A stretch of DNA of 64,000 bases from Streptomyces echinoruber (GCF_014651135.1 NZ_BMWH01000002.1:186001-250000), one strand, 5' to 3'. Shown: positions 48,596 through 55,870, numbered from the stretch's first letter. Numbers and translations: made by a program. Notes: a model not told the origin generated them from the letters alone.

Positions 48596-48672
48596 GACGC
48601 CAGTCTTTCACAACTCGGCTAGGAAAAGCCGAATGGAGAACGGCGGCCGCCGATCTTTGCCATTTCTTTAAT

Positions 48673-48720
48673 TAATTAACTTCCTAAAACTGGCTAGGAA
48701 AAGCTAATTAGGTAAGAATG
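48673..48720 (+). promoter_or_regulatory. AT-rich inverted-repeat module, copy 1
   Basis: The left arm TAATTAACTTCCTA pairs with TAGGAAAAGCTAATTA around AAACTGGC. The loop-proximal arms TTCCTA and TAGGAA are perfect. The downstream box is diverged (AAGAATGATGGAAGC). A degenerate right half (GGCTAGGAAAAGCCGAATGG) lies 70 bp upstream near 48617. It precedes the gene at 48767 by 47 bp. Confidence 0.85.
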
Positions 48721-48766
48721 ATGGAAGCACCACACACCAACCCCGCACAGGAAGGAAGGACCGACC

Positions 48767-49468
48767 ATGAGCGCCGGACACCCCATCTACGACAACCGGC
48801 AGGCCGCAGCCGCTCACCAGCTCGGCCGGATCATCGACGCCGTCGACGCCGCCCGCGCCGCCGAGGCGGCCGAGCCGAAGGTGTGGCACTTCGCGAGCAG
48901 CGCCGACGCCCGCGCGGCCATCGACCAGGACCAGGTCGCCGACGGTGACGTCCTGGTCGTCGAGTCCGAGCGCGTCGTCGCGTTCGTCTCCGGCGTCTGG
49001 CCGGTCGCGATCACCGAGCAGTGCGGAGCCTTCGCGTCGTACGACAAGCTCGGCAAGCCGGCCCGCGCGTACTGCGCGGGCTCCTACATCCCCAGCGTCG
49101 AACGGGCCGAGCAGGCCGCCATCGAGCTGGGCTACACGCTCGCCGACCCGGCGGCCCGGATCACCGCGGGCCGGCCGGTGCCCATCGAGGTCCCGCGTCT
49201 GCTCGTCCAGCCCGGCGACATCCTGCACGCCTTCGGCGCCCGACTGCGGGTCGTCGACACCGGAACCCGCATCAGCCTGGAGAGCAGCCGGGCCGAGTGG
49301 TGGGCGCTTGTCGAGGGCGCCACCGAGGAGGACCGCCGGCGCACCTACCGCAGCCGGTGGACACTCGCGGTCCCCGTCGCCCTGGCCGCGTGGGACGTGG
49401 TGACCGTCGAGCGGAACCTGTCGTCGTCCCACGCCCAGGCTGGAGAGGAGAGCGCCGATGGCCGCTGA
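48767..49468 (+). CDS. Element protein of unknown function (233 aa)
   Basis: ATG 48767 follows GGAAGGAAGGACC, downstream of module copy 1. Visible segments are KVWHFASSADARAAIDQDQV, DVLVVESERVVAFVSGVWPV and GAFASYDKLGKPARAYCAGS. VPRLLVQPGDILHAFGARLR follows. The fold is mixed alpha/beta and cytosolic. No family is recognised. Confidence 0.62.
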   Translation: MSAGHPIYDNRQAAAAHQLGRIIDAVDAARAAEAAEPKVWHFASSADARAAIDQDQVADGDVLVVESERVVAFVSGVWPVAITEQCGAFASYDKLGKPARAYCAGSYIPSVERAEQAAIELGYTLADPAARITAGRPVPIEVPRLLVQPGDILHAFGARLRVVDTGTRISLESSRAEWWALVEGATEEDRRRTYRSRWTLAVPVALAAWDVVTVERNLSSSHAQAGEESADGR

Positions 49469-49637
49469 CCGCGAAGCCGCCACCCGGCGGATGAACTTCG
49501 TCGACGACCTCGAACTGCACCTGACGGGCGGCTGCGGGCTCTGCGGCCTGGAGGCCGACTGGATGTGCGCCGCCTGCGGGCTGTGCAACTGCCATCGGCA
49601 CGACCAGTGCAGCCGACCCTCCTCTGCCACCGCCTGA
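49458..49637 (+). CDS. Small Cys-rich zinc protein (59 aa)
   Basis: ATG 49458 overlaps the end of the previous gene in another frame, with GGAGAGGAGAGCG upstream. The second half is packed with Cys/His: GGCGLCGLEADWMCAACGLC then NCHRHDQC. It probably binds two zinc ions. The function is unknown. Confidence 0.6.
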   Translation: MAADREAATRRMNFVDDLELHLTGGCGLCGLEADWMCAACGLCNCHRHDQCSRPSSATA

Positions 49638-49661
49638 CCTACCCCACCCGCAAGGGGCGAT

Positions 49662-49687
49662 CCGCAGGCCTGTGACCTGCGGTTTTC
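49662..49687 (+). terminator. Rho-independent terminator ahead of module copy 2
   Basis: CCGCAGG and CCTGCGG flank seven bases and are followed by TTTTCTT. The T-run merges into the AT-rich module. Confidence 0.8.
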
Positions 49688-49700
49688 TTAGGTACCTCTT

Positions 49701-49767
49701 TCCCTAATCTGCTTTCTCTATCTGGCTATAGAAAGTAGATTAGGGAATAATGAAAGTAGTTCAAAAC
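49701..49767 (+). promoter_or_regulatory. AT-rich inverted-repeat module, copy 2
   Basis: TCCCTAATCTGCTTTCT pairs with AGAAAGTAGATTAGGGA over 17 positions with one wobble-type mismatch. Both arms differ from the consensus in step. The box ATGAAAGTAGTTCAAAAC follows, and the gene starts at 49801. Confidence 0.9.
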
Positions 49768-49800
49768 ATATTGACCGGCCCATCAGGAAGGAATCCGACC

Positions 49801-50070
49801 ATGGCGCTCATGTCGCTCGAGATCGAGATCCTGGAAACCGTCCCCTCCGGACCTCGTAGGCCGTACGCCTACGCGGTGTGGACCGACCGGCGCGGTGACC
49901 TCCAGATGGGCCCGGTCCGGGACCGCTGGGTCGACCCGGACGACGGCACGGTCTACTACCAGTGCAGCCCGTTCCCGGGTGCGTGGGACAACCACGTTCC
50001 GCAGGAGCGGGTGCACCGCGTGCGACACCTCCAGGCGATGAGCCTTCAGGGCGCCGACGACGTGAGGTGA
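49801..50070 (+). CDS. Small protein of unknown function (89 aa)
   Basis: ATG 49801 follows AGGAAGGAATCC. The protein is mainly strands (LMSLEIEILETVPSGPRRPY, AVWTDRRGDLQMGPVRDRWV) and may be a small beta-barrel. An in-frame ATG in the module box (49750) would add 17 residues, but that box is not consistently in frame elsewhere. Confidence 0.55.
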   Translation: MALMSLEIEILETVPSGPRRPYAYAVWTDRRGDLQMGPVRDRWVDPDDGTVYYQCSPFPGAWDNHVPQERVHRVRHLQAMSLQGADDVR

Positions 50071-50076
50071 GCGAAC

Positions 50077-50104
50077 CGCAGGCTCCCCGACCTGCGATTT
50101 TATT
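50077..50104 (+). terminator. Rho-independent terminator ahead of module copy 3
   Basis: CGCAGG and CCTGCG flank a short loop and are followed by ATTTTATTA. Confidence 0.75.
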
Positions 50105-50114
50105 ACCCCTTCTT

Positions 50115-50181
50115 TACTGAATCAGCTTTCAAAAACTGGATAGGTAAAGCTGATTAGGGAAGAATGAAAGTAGTTCAAAAC
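50115..50181 (+). promoter_or_regulatory. AT-rich inverted-repeat module, copy 3
   Basis: GAATCAGCTTT and AAAGCTGATT pair perfectly over AATCAGCTTT, with the right arm matching the left arm's C. The loop is AAAAACTGGATA. The box AGAATGAAAGTAGTTCAAAAC ends at 50181, 26 bp before the gene at 50207. Confidence 0.9.
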
Positions 50182-50206
50182 ACCACCATCGATGTAGGAG
50201 CGGACA

Positions 50207-50548
50207 ATGCGCGCAAAGAAGGTCACTGAGCGCGACAGGTGCCTGAAGTGCCGTCGTCCGCTCCGCCGGCCTTCCCTCGACGGCTACGGCCCGAAGTGCC
50301 GGCTGAAGATCCGCCGCGCCGCGCGCACCAACACCACCCACCCGACGTGGCAGGTCGCCAAAGCGCTCGAACTCCTGGAGCTGGGCGCGGTGGTCCCGCT
50401 CCGCGCCAACCGGATCTTCCTCGTCGTCTCCGACGACGGCACCGAGATCTACCGGACCGCCGCCACGGGCCAGTGCAACTGCCCGGCCGGCCTGCGCTCC
50501 GCCCGCTGCTACCACACGGTCGCCGCCGAGTTCGTGGCCGCCGCCTGA
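50207..50548 (+). CDS. SWIM-type zinc-finger protein (113 aa)
   Basis: ATG 50207 follows GTAGGAGCGG. An N-terminal zinc-knuckle-like DRCLKCRRPLRRPSLDGYGP with KCRLK precedes a strand segment. The C-terminus is a SWIM finger (QCNCPAGLRSARCYHTVAAE, pattern CxC...CxH). SWIM fingers bind DNA or proteins and occur in recombination-linked proteins. A regulatory or DNA-handling role is inferred. Confidence 0.7.
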   Translation: MRAKKVTERDRCLKCRRPLRRPSLDGYGPKCRLKIRRAARTNTTHPTWQVAKALELLELGAVVPLRANRIFLVVSDDGTEIYRTAATGQCNCPAGLRSARCYHTVAAEFVAAA

Positions 50549-50568
50549 CCCGGAAGGAGAGGACACGC

Positions 50569-51096
50569 ATGTCCGCCTACCTCGCCACCGCCCGCCGCTT
50601 GATGCACCTGGCCGCCGTCGTGCGCGGCCGGGCGTACCACCCGAAGCGCTACATGATCGACACGCTCGCCGGGGCACTCGAGGACGCCGCGATCGCGATC
50701 CAGTCGCACCCGGTCGACGAACCCGGCCAGCTCCCGCAGCCCGCCGCGGACGCGCTGCAGGAGGCCACCGAACTGCTCACCCGTCACGACTTCATGATCC
50801 CGGCGGTGATCGTCGGCTACGCGACCGCGCCGATCACCGGGACCATGCCGCAGATGAGGCCGCTCCATGCGGTCAGCACCCAGCTCGCTCACCAGGACGC
50901 GGACCTCCGCGCCCGCCGGCTGGCGCTCATCGAGCACGGACACCTCAGCTCGCGCGACGAGGAGGTGCTGCACGCGGCCCTCACCGGCCTGCTCGTCCTG
51001 CACCGCCGGCACGAGCGCCTGGCCGCCGTCATCGCCGCCGACAACGAGCGGCCCTGCAACCGCGGCAAGGCCCCCGCCTCCCTCGCCACCCACTGA
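50569..51096 (+). CDS. Helical protein of unknown function (175 aa)
   Basis: ATG 50569 follows GGAAGGAGAGG. The protein is mostly helices (ATARRLMHLAAVVRGRAYHP, LAGALEDAAIAIQSHPVDEP, HAALTGLLVLHRRHERLAAV) with no membrane anchor or known motif. Confidence 0.6.
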   Translation: MSAYLATARRLMHLAAVVRGRAYHPKRYMIDTLAGALEDAAIAIQSHPVDEPGQLPQPAADALQEATELLTRHDFMIPAVIVGYATAPITGTMPQMRPLHAVSTQLAHQDADLRARRLALIEHGHLSSRDEEVLHAALTGLLVLHRRHERLAAVIAADNERPCNRGKAPASLATH

Positions 51097-51125
51097 CCCG
51101 CCCACATCCAGACAGGAGAACCCCC

Positions 51126-51446
51126 GTGGTCACGTTCGCCACCCGCGTCGACCTCGTGCCGATCTGGTTCACGATGCCCTGCATCGCGTGCGAGATCACC
51201 GGCACGGACGGCGAGGCCGCCGGCCTCGTCTCCGCCACCAGCGGCCTCGGCCTCGCCTCGTGCGCGGCGCACCTGGAGATCACCGCGCGCGTCCTGCGCA
51301 GACTCCGCAGCTACGAGCTGACCGGCCTGCGCGCCGCGTTCGTGACGGCCGGGATCACCCCCGAGCCGCAGCACGACCGCGGCCCCGGCGAGGACCCCAC
51401 CCACGGCAGCAGCCCCGTCCCCGACGCCCGCGACCACTCCCACTGA
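51126..51446 (+). CDS. Small protein with Cys pairs (106 aa)
   Basis: GTG 51126 follows CAGGAGAACC. FTMPCIACEITGTDGEAAGL and GLASCAAHLEITARVLRRLR suggest a C-x2-C...C...H metal site. A disordered tail follows (residues 80-106). The function is unknown. Confidence 0.55.
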   Translation: MVTFATRVDLVPIWFTMPCIACEITGTDGEAAGLVSATSGLGLASCAAHLEITARVLRRLRSYELTGLRAAFVTAGITPEPQHDRGPGEDPTHGSSPVPDARDHSH

Positions 51447-51454
51447 CCACCCCC

Positions 51455-51480
51455 GGCCCGGCCCCGCCCGGGGCCGGGCC
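51455..51480 (+). terminator. Intergenic hairpin
   Basis: GGCCCGGCCCC and GGGGCCGGGCC form a perfect 11-bp stem with a four-base loop, ahead of the ribosome site GAGAAAGG. Confidence 0.6.
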
Positions 51481-51502
51481 CCCACCCGAGAAAGGCGCGG
51501 AC

Positions 51503-51673
51503 ATGCCGATCTACCTGGCCGAGTACGAGCTGCGCGCCGACGATCCGGCGAAGAGGGACCTCGAGCTGGTCCACACCCGCTGCGGCGACCGCCTGTGCGA
51601 CGCCGAGCCCGGCGACCACATGGAGATGCTCTTCGCCGTCCTCGTGGAGCACGCCGCCGCCTGCCCCCTCTGA
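51503..51673 (+). CDS. Small protein (56 aa)
   Basis: ATG 51503 follows GAGAAAGGCG. IYLAEYELRADDPAKRDLEL and VHTRCGDRLCDAEPGD then form a helix ending HAAACPL. Three cysteines and one or two histidines could bind one metal ion. Confidence 0.5.
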   Translation: MPIYLAEYELRADDPAKRDLELVHTRCGDRLCDAEPGDHMEMLFAVLVEHAAACPL

Positions 51674-51701
51674 CCGCCTCGCACAGAACAGGAGACCGAT
51701 C

Positions 51702-51881
51702 ATGAAACGACAGCCGTGCCCCATCTGCGCCGCCGGCGGGGAGTGCCTCGCGTGCGACGGCTGCGGGGCGCACGAGGAACAGCCGTGCGAACCGTGGTGC
51801 GAGCACTACGAGGACGACCGGTACGAGACCGGGCCGGAGATCCCGTCGCCGTACGAGGAGCCCGTCCCGCCCGGCTGGTAG
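51702..51881 (+). CDS. Small Cys-rich zinc protein (59 aa)
   Basis: ATG 51702 follows AACAGGAGACC. The first half holds eight cysteines (PCPICAAGGECLACDGCGAH and CEPWCEHY), the second half is acidic (YEDDRYETGPEIPSPYEEPV). A double zinc site is likely. The function is unknown. Confidence 0.55.
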   Translation: MKRQPCPICAAGGECLACDGCGAHEEQPCEPWCEHYEDDRYETGPEIPSPYEEPVPPGW

Positions 51882-51902
51882 CAGCCCCCGATCCGGCAGC
51901 CT

Positions 51903-51929
51903 CCGGCCGCCCCGATCCGGGGCGGCCGG
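51903..51929 (+). terminator. Intergenic hairpin
   Basis: CCGGCCGCCCC and GGGGCGGCCGG form a perfect 11-bp stem around GATCC. Confidence 0.6.
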
Positions 51930-51951
51930 AACCGAGAACAGGACGACGATC

Positions 51952-52185
51952 ATGAGCGGTGTCCAGACCCCCGAGCGGTTCGGCGGCGAGCCCGAGCACG
52001 ACGAGACGCCCGCGCTGGAGGCCCCGCCGGGCACCGCCCCGGTCGAGGACCTGGCGGCGGACCGTCTCCACCGCGCCCAAGCGGAGGCCCTCGGCTGGTC
52101 CACCGGGCGGGTGGAGCGCGAGGAGCTGCCGCCGCTGGAGGCGGACGACCAGACACCCGAACAGCTCTCTTTGCTCAATCTTTAG
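51952..52185 (+). CDS. Small acidic protein (77 aa)
   Basis: ATG 51952 follows ACAGGACGACG. The protein is acidic and mostly disordered, with one helix (DLAADRLHRAQAEALGW). It ends TPEQLSLLNL, and QLSLL resembles a sliding-clamp-binding pentapeptide. Its stop lies one base before module copy 4. Confidence 0.5.
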   Translation: MSGVQTPERFGGEPEHDETPALEAPPGTAPVEDLAADRLHRAQAEALGWSTGRVEREELPPLEADDQTPEQLSLLNL

Positions 52186-52249
52186 TTAATAAGCTTTCTA
52201 AAACTGGCTAGGTAAAGCTCATTCGGGAAGAATGAAAGTAGTTCAAAAC
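52186..52249 (+). promoter_or_regulatory. AT-rich inverted-repeat module, copy 4
   Basis: AATAAGCTTT and AAAGCTCATT are the arms; the left A and the right C both differ from consensus near the same position. The loop CTAAAACTGGCTAGG is consensus. The box GAATGAAAGTAGTTCAAAAC ends at 52249. The gene starts at 52279. Confidence 0.9.
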
Positions 52250-52278
52250 GCATTAACCCACTAGGAAAGGGAGTCATC

Positions 52279-52551
52279 GTGGACATCATCGGCATCTTCT
52301 CCAAGGCGGCCACCTCCACCACCTGGACCCAGACCAACCTCGGCAAGGTCGCCGAGGTCACCCACCAGGACCTGACCTGGACGGTCCTCCTCCCCGGTAT
52401 GGGCACCGACGAGGCCGGCGAGTCCACCCCGAGCAAGGCCCGGATCACCGGCTACCAGGGCTACGGCGGCACGGAGTTCATGGAGGTGGAGGCCACCTGG
52501 GCCCAGACGATCGGCATCGTCGATGCGGCTCTGGCGGCCACCCGGATCTGA
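52279..52551 (+). CDS. Small protein of unknown function (90 aa)
   Basis: GTG 52279 follows GGAAAGGGAG. The protein has a strand-rich core (WTQTNLGKVAEVTHQDLTWT, FMEVEATWAQTIGIVDAALA) with codon use like its neighbours. No family is recognised. Confidence 0.55.
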   Translation: MDIIGIFSKAATSTTWTQTNLGKVAEVTHQDLTWTVLLPGMGTDEAGESTPSKARITGYQGYGGTEFMEVEATWAQTIGIVDAALAATRI

Positions 52552-52562
52552 CCCACCCACCC

Positions 52563-52590
52563 GGCCCGGCACCCCACGGGGTGCCGGGCC
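52563..52590 (+). terminator. Intergenic hairpin
   Basis: GGCCCGGCACCCC and GGGGTGCCGGGCC form a perfect 13-bp stem with a two-base loop. Confidence 0.65.
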
Positions 52591-52615
52591 GGCCCATGTC
52601 TGCACGGAGGAAGCA

Positions 52616-53662
52616 ATGGAACAGCTCGACCTCTTCGCCAGCCTCGGCGAGCCCGAGGCCCTCAAGCCGGAGAAGACGATCACCCTGCCGAAGCCGGTCG
52701 CCGGCCAGTGGGCACCCACCGTGGCGAAGCCGCAGCAGCCGACCGCCGCAGCCGCCGCCGGCCCCGGCCGCCGCGCCGAGTTCTCCATGCGCCCCGCCGA
52801 CGGCCCCGCCTTCGGGGAGGCGATCGCCTCCGCCTGGCACCGGGCGCACGGCGGCAACCGCATGGAGATCCCTCTCGGCATCGTCGCCACCCTGGCGCTG
52901 TGGCCGCTGAAGGGGCACGCGCGCACCCTGGCCGACTTCTTCCGGGGCCTGGACGCGCAGCAGCTCCTCGCGTGCGTCCGGGAGGTCGCCGCCTACTGGT
53001 GGATGCGCCGCCCCGACCTCATCGACACCGCCAGCGTGCTCTTCCGGTGGGCCGAGGAGGAGGAGAAGTACACCCAGCACGAGCTGCACGCGATCCGGGC
53101 CACCTTCCACGCGGCGCTGGACCACAACGCGCTCGACCACACCGGGCACGAGGACCCCGAGGCGAACAGCTGGATCGACCTGATGTCGTGGACCATCACC
53201 AGCCTGAGGCACCACACGGCCCGGCAGGGCCTCGGCGAGTACCACACCCCGCCGGAGGTGTGCGACATGATGGCCGCGCAGATCATCGGCGAGGACCCCG
53301 AGGCGATCCACGAGGGCTACTCGCTGCTCGACCCGTGCGCCGGCACCGGCGGCATGTTCCGGTCCGCGGCGCAGCATCTGCGCGGCCTGGACCTGGACCC
53401 CGCCAAGTTCACGTGGTTCGCGCAGGAGATCGACCCGCTGGCCGCGGCCGGCTGCGCGGTCAACATGATCGTGTGGGGTCTGGGCCCGAACGCCATGGTG
53501 GCGTGCGGCGACACGCTCGCCGAGGGCGACCTGTGGCGCCGGGCCGTCGAGCACCGCCGCGTCATGGTCGAGCGCCGGGACGACGTCGCCGCGCAGATGG
53601 CCATCGCCTACGCGGTGCGTCGCGCCGAGCAGCTCATCGGTGCAGCCTCCGAGGCCACCTGA
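52616..53662 (+). CDS. N-6 DNA methylase-like protein with clamp-binding motif, catalytic motif IV not seen
   Basis: A 348-residue protein; ATG 52616 follows CGGAGGAAGC. Residues 2-7 are EQLDLF, a consensus sliding-clamp-binding pentapeptide. A helical region comes next, then the type I N6-methylase core: LGEYHTPPEVCDMMAAQIIG and the SAM-binding SLLDPCAGTGGMFRSAAQHL near residue 238. The EIDPLAAAGCAVNM strand and MVACGDTLAEGDLWRRA follow. After that, where NPPY/NPPF is expected, the protein goes straight into a helix, so motif IV is not visible. It may bind SAM without methylating adenine, or use a variant motif. Confidence 0.75.
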   Translation: MEQLDLFASLGEPEALKPEKTITLPKPVAGQWAPTVAKPQQPTAAAAAGPGRRAEFSMRPADGPAFGEAIASAWHRAHGGNRMEIPLGIVATLALWPLKGHARTLADFFRGLDAQQLLACVREVAAYWWMRRPDLIDTASVLFRWAEEEEKYTQHELHAIRATFHAALDHNALDHTGHEDPEANSWIDLMSWTITSLRHHTARQGLGEYHTPPEVCDMMAAQIIGEDPEAIHEGYSLLDPCAGTGGMFRSAAQHLRGLDLDPAKFTWFAQEIDPLAAAGCAVNMIVWGLGPNAMVACGDTLAEGDLWRRAVEHRRVMVERRDDVAAQMAIAYAVRRAEQLIGAASEAT

Positions 53663-53684
53663 CCGGCATCCTTTTAGGTTTCTT

Positions 53685-53750
53685 TACTGAATTAGCTTAT
53701 TAAAAATGGCTAGGTAAAGCTAATTCGGGAAGAATGAAAGTAGTTCAAAA
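53685..53750 (+). promoter_or_regulatory. AT-rich inverted-repeat module, copy 5
   Basis: GAATTAGCTT pairs with AAGCTAATTC exactly, including a changed outer base pair. The loop is AAAAATGGCTAGG. The box GAATGAAAGTAGTTCAAAAC ends at 53750, 33 bp before the gene at 53783. A T-rich stretch (CCTTTTAGG) lies upstream. Confidence 0.9.
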
Positions 53751-53782
53751 CGCACCAATCAAGCCTAAAAGGACTGAGTCGC

Positions 53783-54352
53783 ATGGCCTCCCTCCCCGCC
53801 TACATCACCACCGGACTCCGGTTCCCCACCACCGAGATCCTCTGCAAGGGCGACCGCGCGCAGCGGGGATGCGCCGCGGCCGACGGCGAGCCGGCCTACG
53901 CGATCCACACCTTCGAGGGCAGGCACTTCTGCGGCTACCACTCGCCGTTCGACAACGAGTACGTCCCCTGCGCCGACTGCGGCGAGAAGCCGGCGCTCGT
54001 ACCCGTCGAGGGCGACGCCGTCTGCGACGACTGCTCCGAGAAGGCCCACGTCTGCGACGAGACCAAGGAGCGCGCCGCCTACGGCCAGTACATCTCCGAC
54101 GGCCTGGCCGACACGGACGGCCACTTCGCGCCGGTTGACTTCGAGGCCTGGCGGACGCACTACCACCGGGCGATCGGCTACAAGGAGCCGCGCACGGAGA
54201 AGTGCACCGAGACGGAGTGCAAGGCTCCCGTCCACGAGCGGCGGCACTACTGGAACACCGGCACCCAGCGGAAGGTGCGCCACACGCACGTGTGCGGCTC
54301 CTGCCACGAGCGCAAGTTGGCCGAGTACCGCGGCAGCCGTCGGGCCGCCTGA
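53783..54352 (+). CDS. Multi-zinc-finger protein (189 aa)
   Basis: ATG 53783 follows AAAAGGACTGAG. Cys/His clusters are spread along the chain: CKGDRAQRGC, FCGYHSPFDNEYVPCADCGE, VCDDCSEKAHVCDE, KCTETECKAP and HVCGSCHERK. Three or more zinc sites are likely. No catalytic signature is seen; a DNA- or RNA-contact role is possible. Confidence 0.62.
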   Translation: MASLPAYITTGLRFPTTEILCKGDRAQRGCAAADGEPAYAIHTFEGRHFCGYHSPFDNEYVPCADCGEKPALVPVEGDAVCDDCSEKAHVCDETKERAAYGQYISDGLADTDGHFAPVDFEAWRTHYHRAIGYKEPRTEKCTETECKAPVHERRHYWNTGTQRKVRHTHVCGSCHERKLAEYRGSRRAA

Positions 54353-54477
54353 CATCCCCGGCCCGGCCGGGCGCCCGCCCGACCGGGCCGGCAGCCCGGC
54401 GAGGAAGTCCCCCAGCGGGGACGGGACGCCTCGCCCCCCTGGACGACTCGCAAGGCACCAAGGAAGGACTGAACAAG

Positions 54478-54672
54478 GTGAGTTCGAAGAAGACGGACCA
54501 GCTGGTCGCCAGGCTCCGCAAGAGCGGCGCGGTCGTGGAGAAACGCGGGTCTCGGTACCGCGTGACTCAGCCGGGCAAGGAGCTGTGCTTCCTGCCCGTC
54601 GTGGACCCCAAGGAGCAGAAGGGCCTGGAGAACAAGATCGCCGACCTCAGGCGCAAGGGCTACACGGTGTGA
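54478..54672 (+). CDS. Small HicA-like-fold protein (64 aa)
   Basis: GTG 54478 follows AAGGAAGGACTG. TDQLVARLRKSGAVVEKRGS, RYRVTQPGKELCFLPV and LENKIADLRRKGYTV give a helix-strand-strand-strand-helix pattern like the HicA toxin fold. The catalytic His of HicA is not evident and no HicB partner is adjacent, so it is more likely a nucleic-acid-binding relative. Confidence 0.5.
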   Translation: MSSKKTDQLVARLRKSGAVVEKRGSRYRVTQPGKELCFLPVVDPKEQKGLENKIADLRRKGYTV

Positions 54673-54706
54673 TCCCCGACGGCCCGCGGCCCGACACCCC
54701 CCACCG

Positions 54707-54730
54707 CCGGCCCGGCACCCGCCGGGCCGG
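54707..54730 (+). terminator. Intergenic hairpin
   Basis: CCGGCCCGGC and GCCGGGCCGG form a perfect 10-bp stem around ACCC. Confidence 0.6.
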
Positions 54731-54758
54731 TCCCCAGGAGAAGAAAGGAATCACGCTC

Positions 54759-54953
54759 ATGGCGCACGCACCGAACTTCGATGTCACCACCGATGCAGGG
54801 CAGGCGATCGTCGGCCTGTTCAACAAGATCAAGACCACCATTGAGGGCGGCGACGGCGAATGGAACGGCGGCGACGTCGTGGAAGCCCTCTACGGCTGGT
54901 TCACCTCCCTCGGCATCGACGCCGACGGCGCCCCGATCGACCTCGCTCCCTGA
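54759..54953 (+). CDS. Small protein (64 aa)
   Basis: ATG 54759 follows GAGAAGAAAGGAATC. It is one helical unit (AGQAIVGLFNKIKTTIEGGD then GGDVVEALYGWFTSLGIDAD), acidic and soluble. No family is recognised. Confidence 0.55.
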   Translation: MAHAPNFDVTTDAGQAIVGLFNKIKTTIEGGDGEWNGGDVVEALYGWFTSLGIDADGAPIDLAP

Positions 54954-54977
54954 CCGGCATCCTTTTATGATTATTTA

Positions 54978-55041
54978 CCGAATCAGCTTTCTAAAACTGG
55001 CTGGGGAAAGCGAATTTGGGAAGAATGGAAGTAGTTCAAAA
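54978..55041 (+). promoter_or_regulatory. AT-rich inverted-repeat module, copy 6
   Basis: CCGAATCAGCTTT and AAAGCGAATTTGGG are the arms, around CTAAAACTGGCTGGGG. The box is GAATGGAAGTAGTTCAAAAC, with one change in the ATG-AAA part. The gene starts at 55071. CCTTTTATG lies upstream. Confidence 0.88.
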
Positions 55042-55070
55042 CACCAACTTCTACGGAATGGGAGCCAGTC

Positions 55071-55742
55071 GTGAGCGACCTCTTCAAGATCTTCACCTCT
55101 CTCTCCGGCACCTACCTCCGGACCGAGGAGGAGGCCCGTAAGAAGCTGGCCCAGTGCATGACCGAGCTTGATCGGCGGGTCGACACGAGCCTGATCCGGG
55201 AGGCGATGAAGGCAGCTGCGATGGCCCTCCCGTACCGGACCGTCCTCAAGGACGCCGAGACGGCCGGCATCCGCGAGGCCCTGAAGGGCATGCGCGAGAC
55301 CCTCACCCGCCAGCTCCTCACCCGCACCCCGGGCCACAGCACCTGCCCGATCACCAACGAGGCCGCTCTCATGGAGATCGAGGCGGCCCAGTCCTTCCTC
55401 GCCAACACTGACGGCATCTTGGACTACGCGGAGGACGCCCCCGAGCAGCCGGCCCCGGCGCCCGAGCCCCAGCCGGCCCCCGCGCCGGCTCCGGTGGAGG
55501 TCCCCAAGGTGACCCCGGCTCAGCGGCGCACCCTGGAGGCCATCCGGGACAACGGTGTCAAGTTCCAGGAGTTCAGCGTCGGCACCCTCATGGTGAGGGT
55601 CGAGCGCGGCACCAAGCCACGCCGGGACATGGTCGAGTGGGTCATCAAGCAGGGCTGGGCCAAGCGCGACACCTCCCACTCCCTCTTCCACGGCCAGCCG
55701 GTCGTCCTCACCCGGATCGGCGAGGCGATCCTCGCCGGCTGA
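55071..55742 (+). CDS. Element protein with C-terminal winged-helix-like domain (223 aa)
   Basis: GTG 55071 follows GGAATGGGAGCC. The N-terminal half is helical (ARKKLAQCMTELDRRVDTSL, REALKGMRETLTRQLLTRTP). A Pro/Ala linker (residues 125-145) leads to a winged-helix-like C-terminus (TPAQRRTLEAIRDNGVKFQE, DMVEWVIKQGWAKRD, VVLTRIGEAILAG). It is a possible DNA-binding protein with an unknown target. Confidence 0.6.
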   Translation: MSDLFKIFTSLSGTYLRTEEEARKKLAQCMTELDRRVDTSLIREAMKAAAMALPYRTVLKDAETAGIREALKGMRETLTRQLLTRTPGHSTCPITNEAALMEIEAAQSFLANTDGILDYAEDAPEQPAPAPEPQPAPAPAPVEVPKVTPAQRRTLEAIRDNGVKFQEFSVGTLMVRVERGTKPRRDMVEWVIKQGWAKRDTSHSLFHGQPVVLTRIGEAILAG

Positions 55743-55754
55743 CCCCGGCCGGGC

Positions 55755-55816
55755 GGCTCTCGCCGGCCCGGCACTCGGGGCGCTCGAGGGCGCCCGGTGC
55801 CGGGCCGGCGGGAGCC
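55755..55816 (+). terminator. Long intergenic stem with branched loop
   Basis: Bases 55755-55774 and 55797-55816 pair over 20 positions with one T/G-type wobble. The loop region itself is GC-rich and can pair further (GGGCGCTCGAGGGCGCCC). Confidence 0.65.
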
Positions 55817-55870
55817 GGAGCGGGGGCCGCACCCCGCCCCCCGGTCTGCGGTTCCTTGGAAGTTTCTTTG

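Noticed and set aside
49750..49767. A conserved MKVVQN leader peptide in the modules
   Set aside because: The ATG is in frame with the gene in only some copies, reading beyond the box differs in every copy, and three copies alter the start or next codons.
54478..54672. A HicA toxin call
   Set aside because: The expected catalytic His and a HicB partner are missing. Only the fold pattern is similar.
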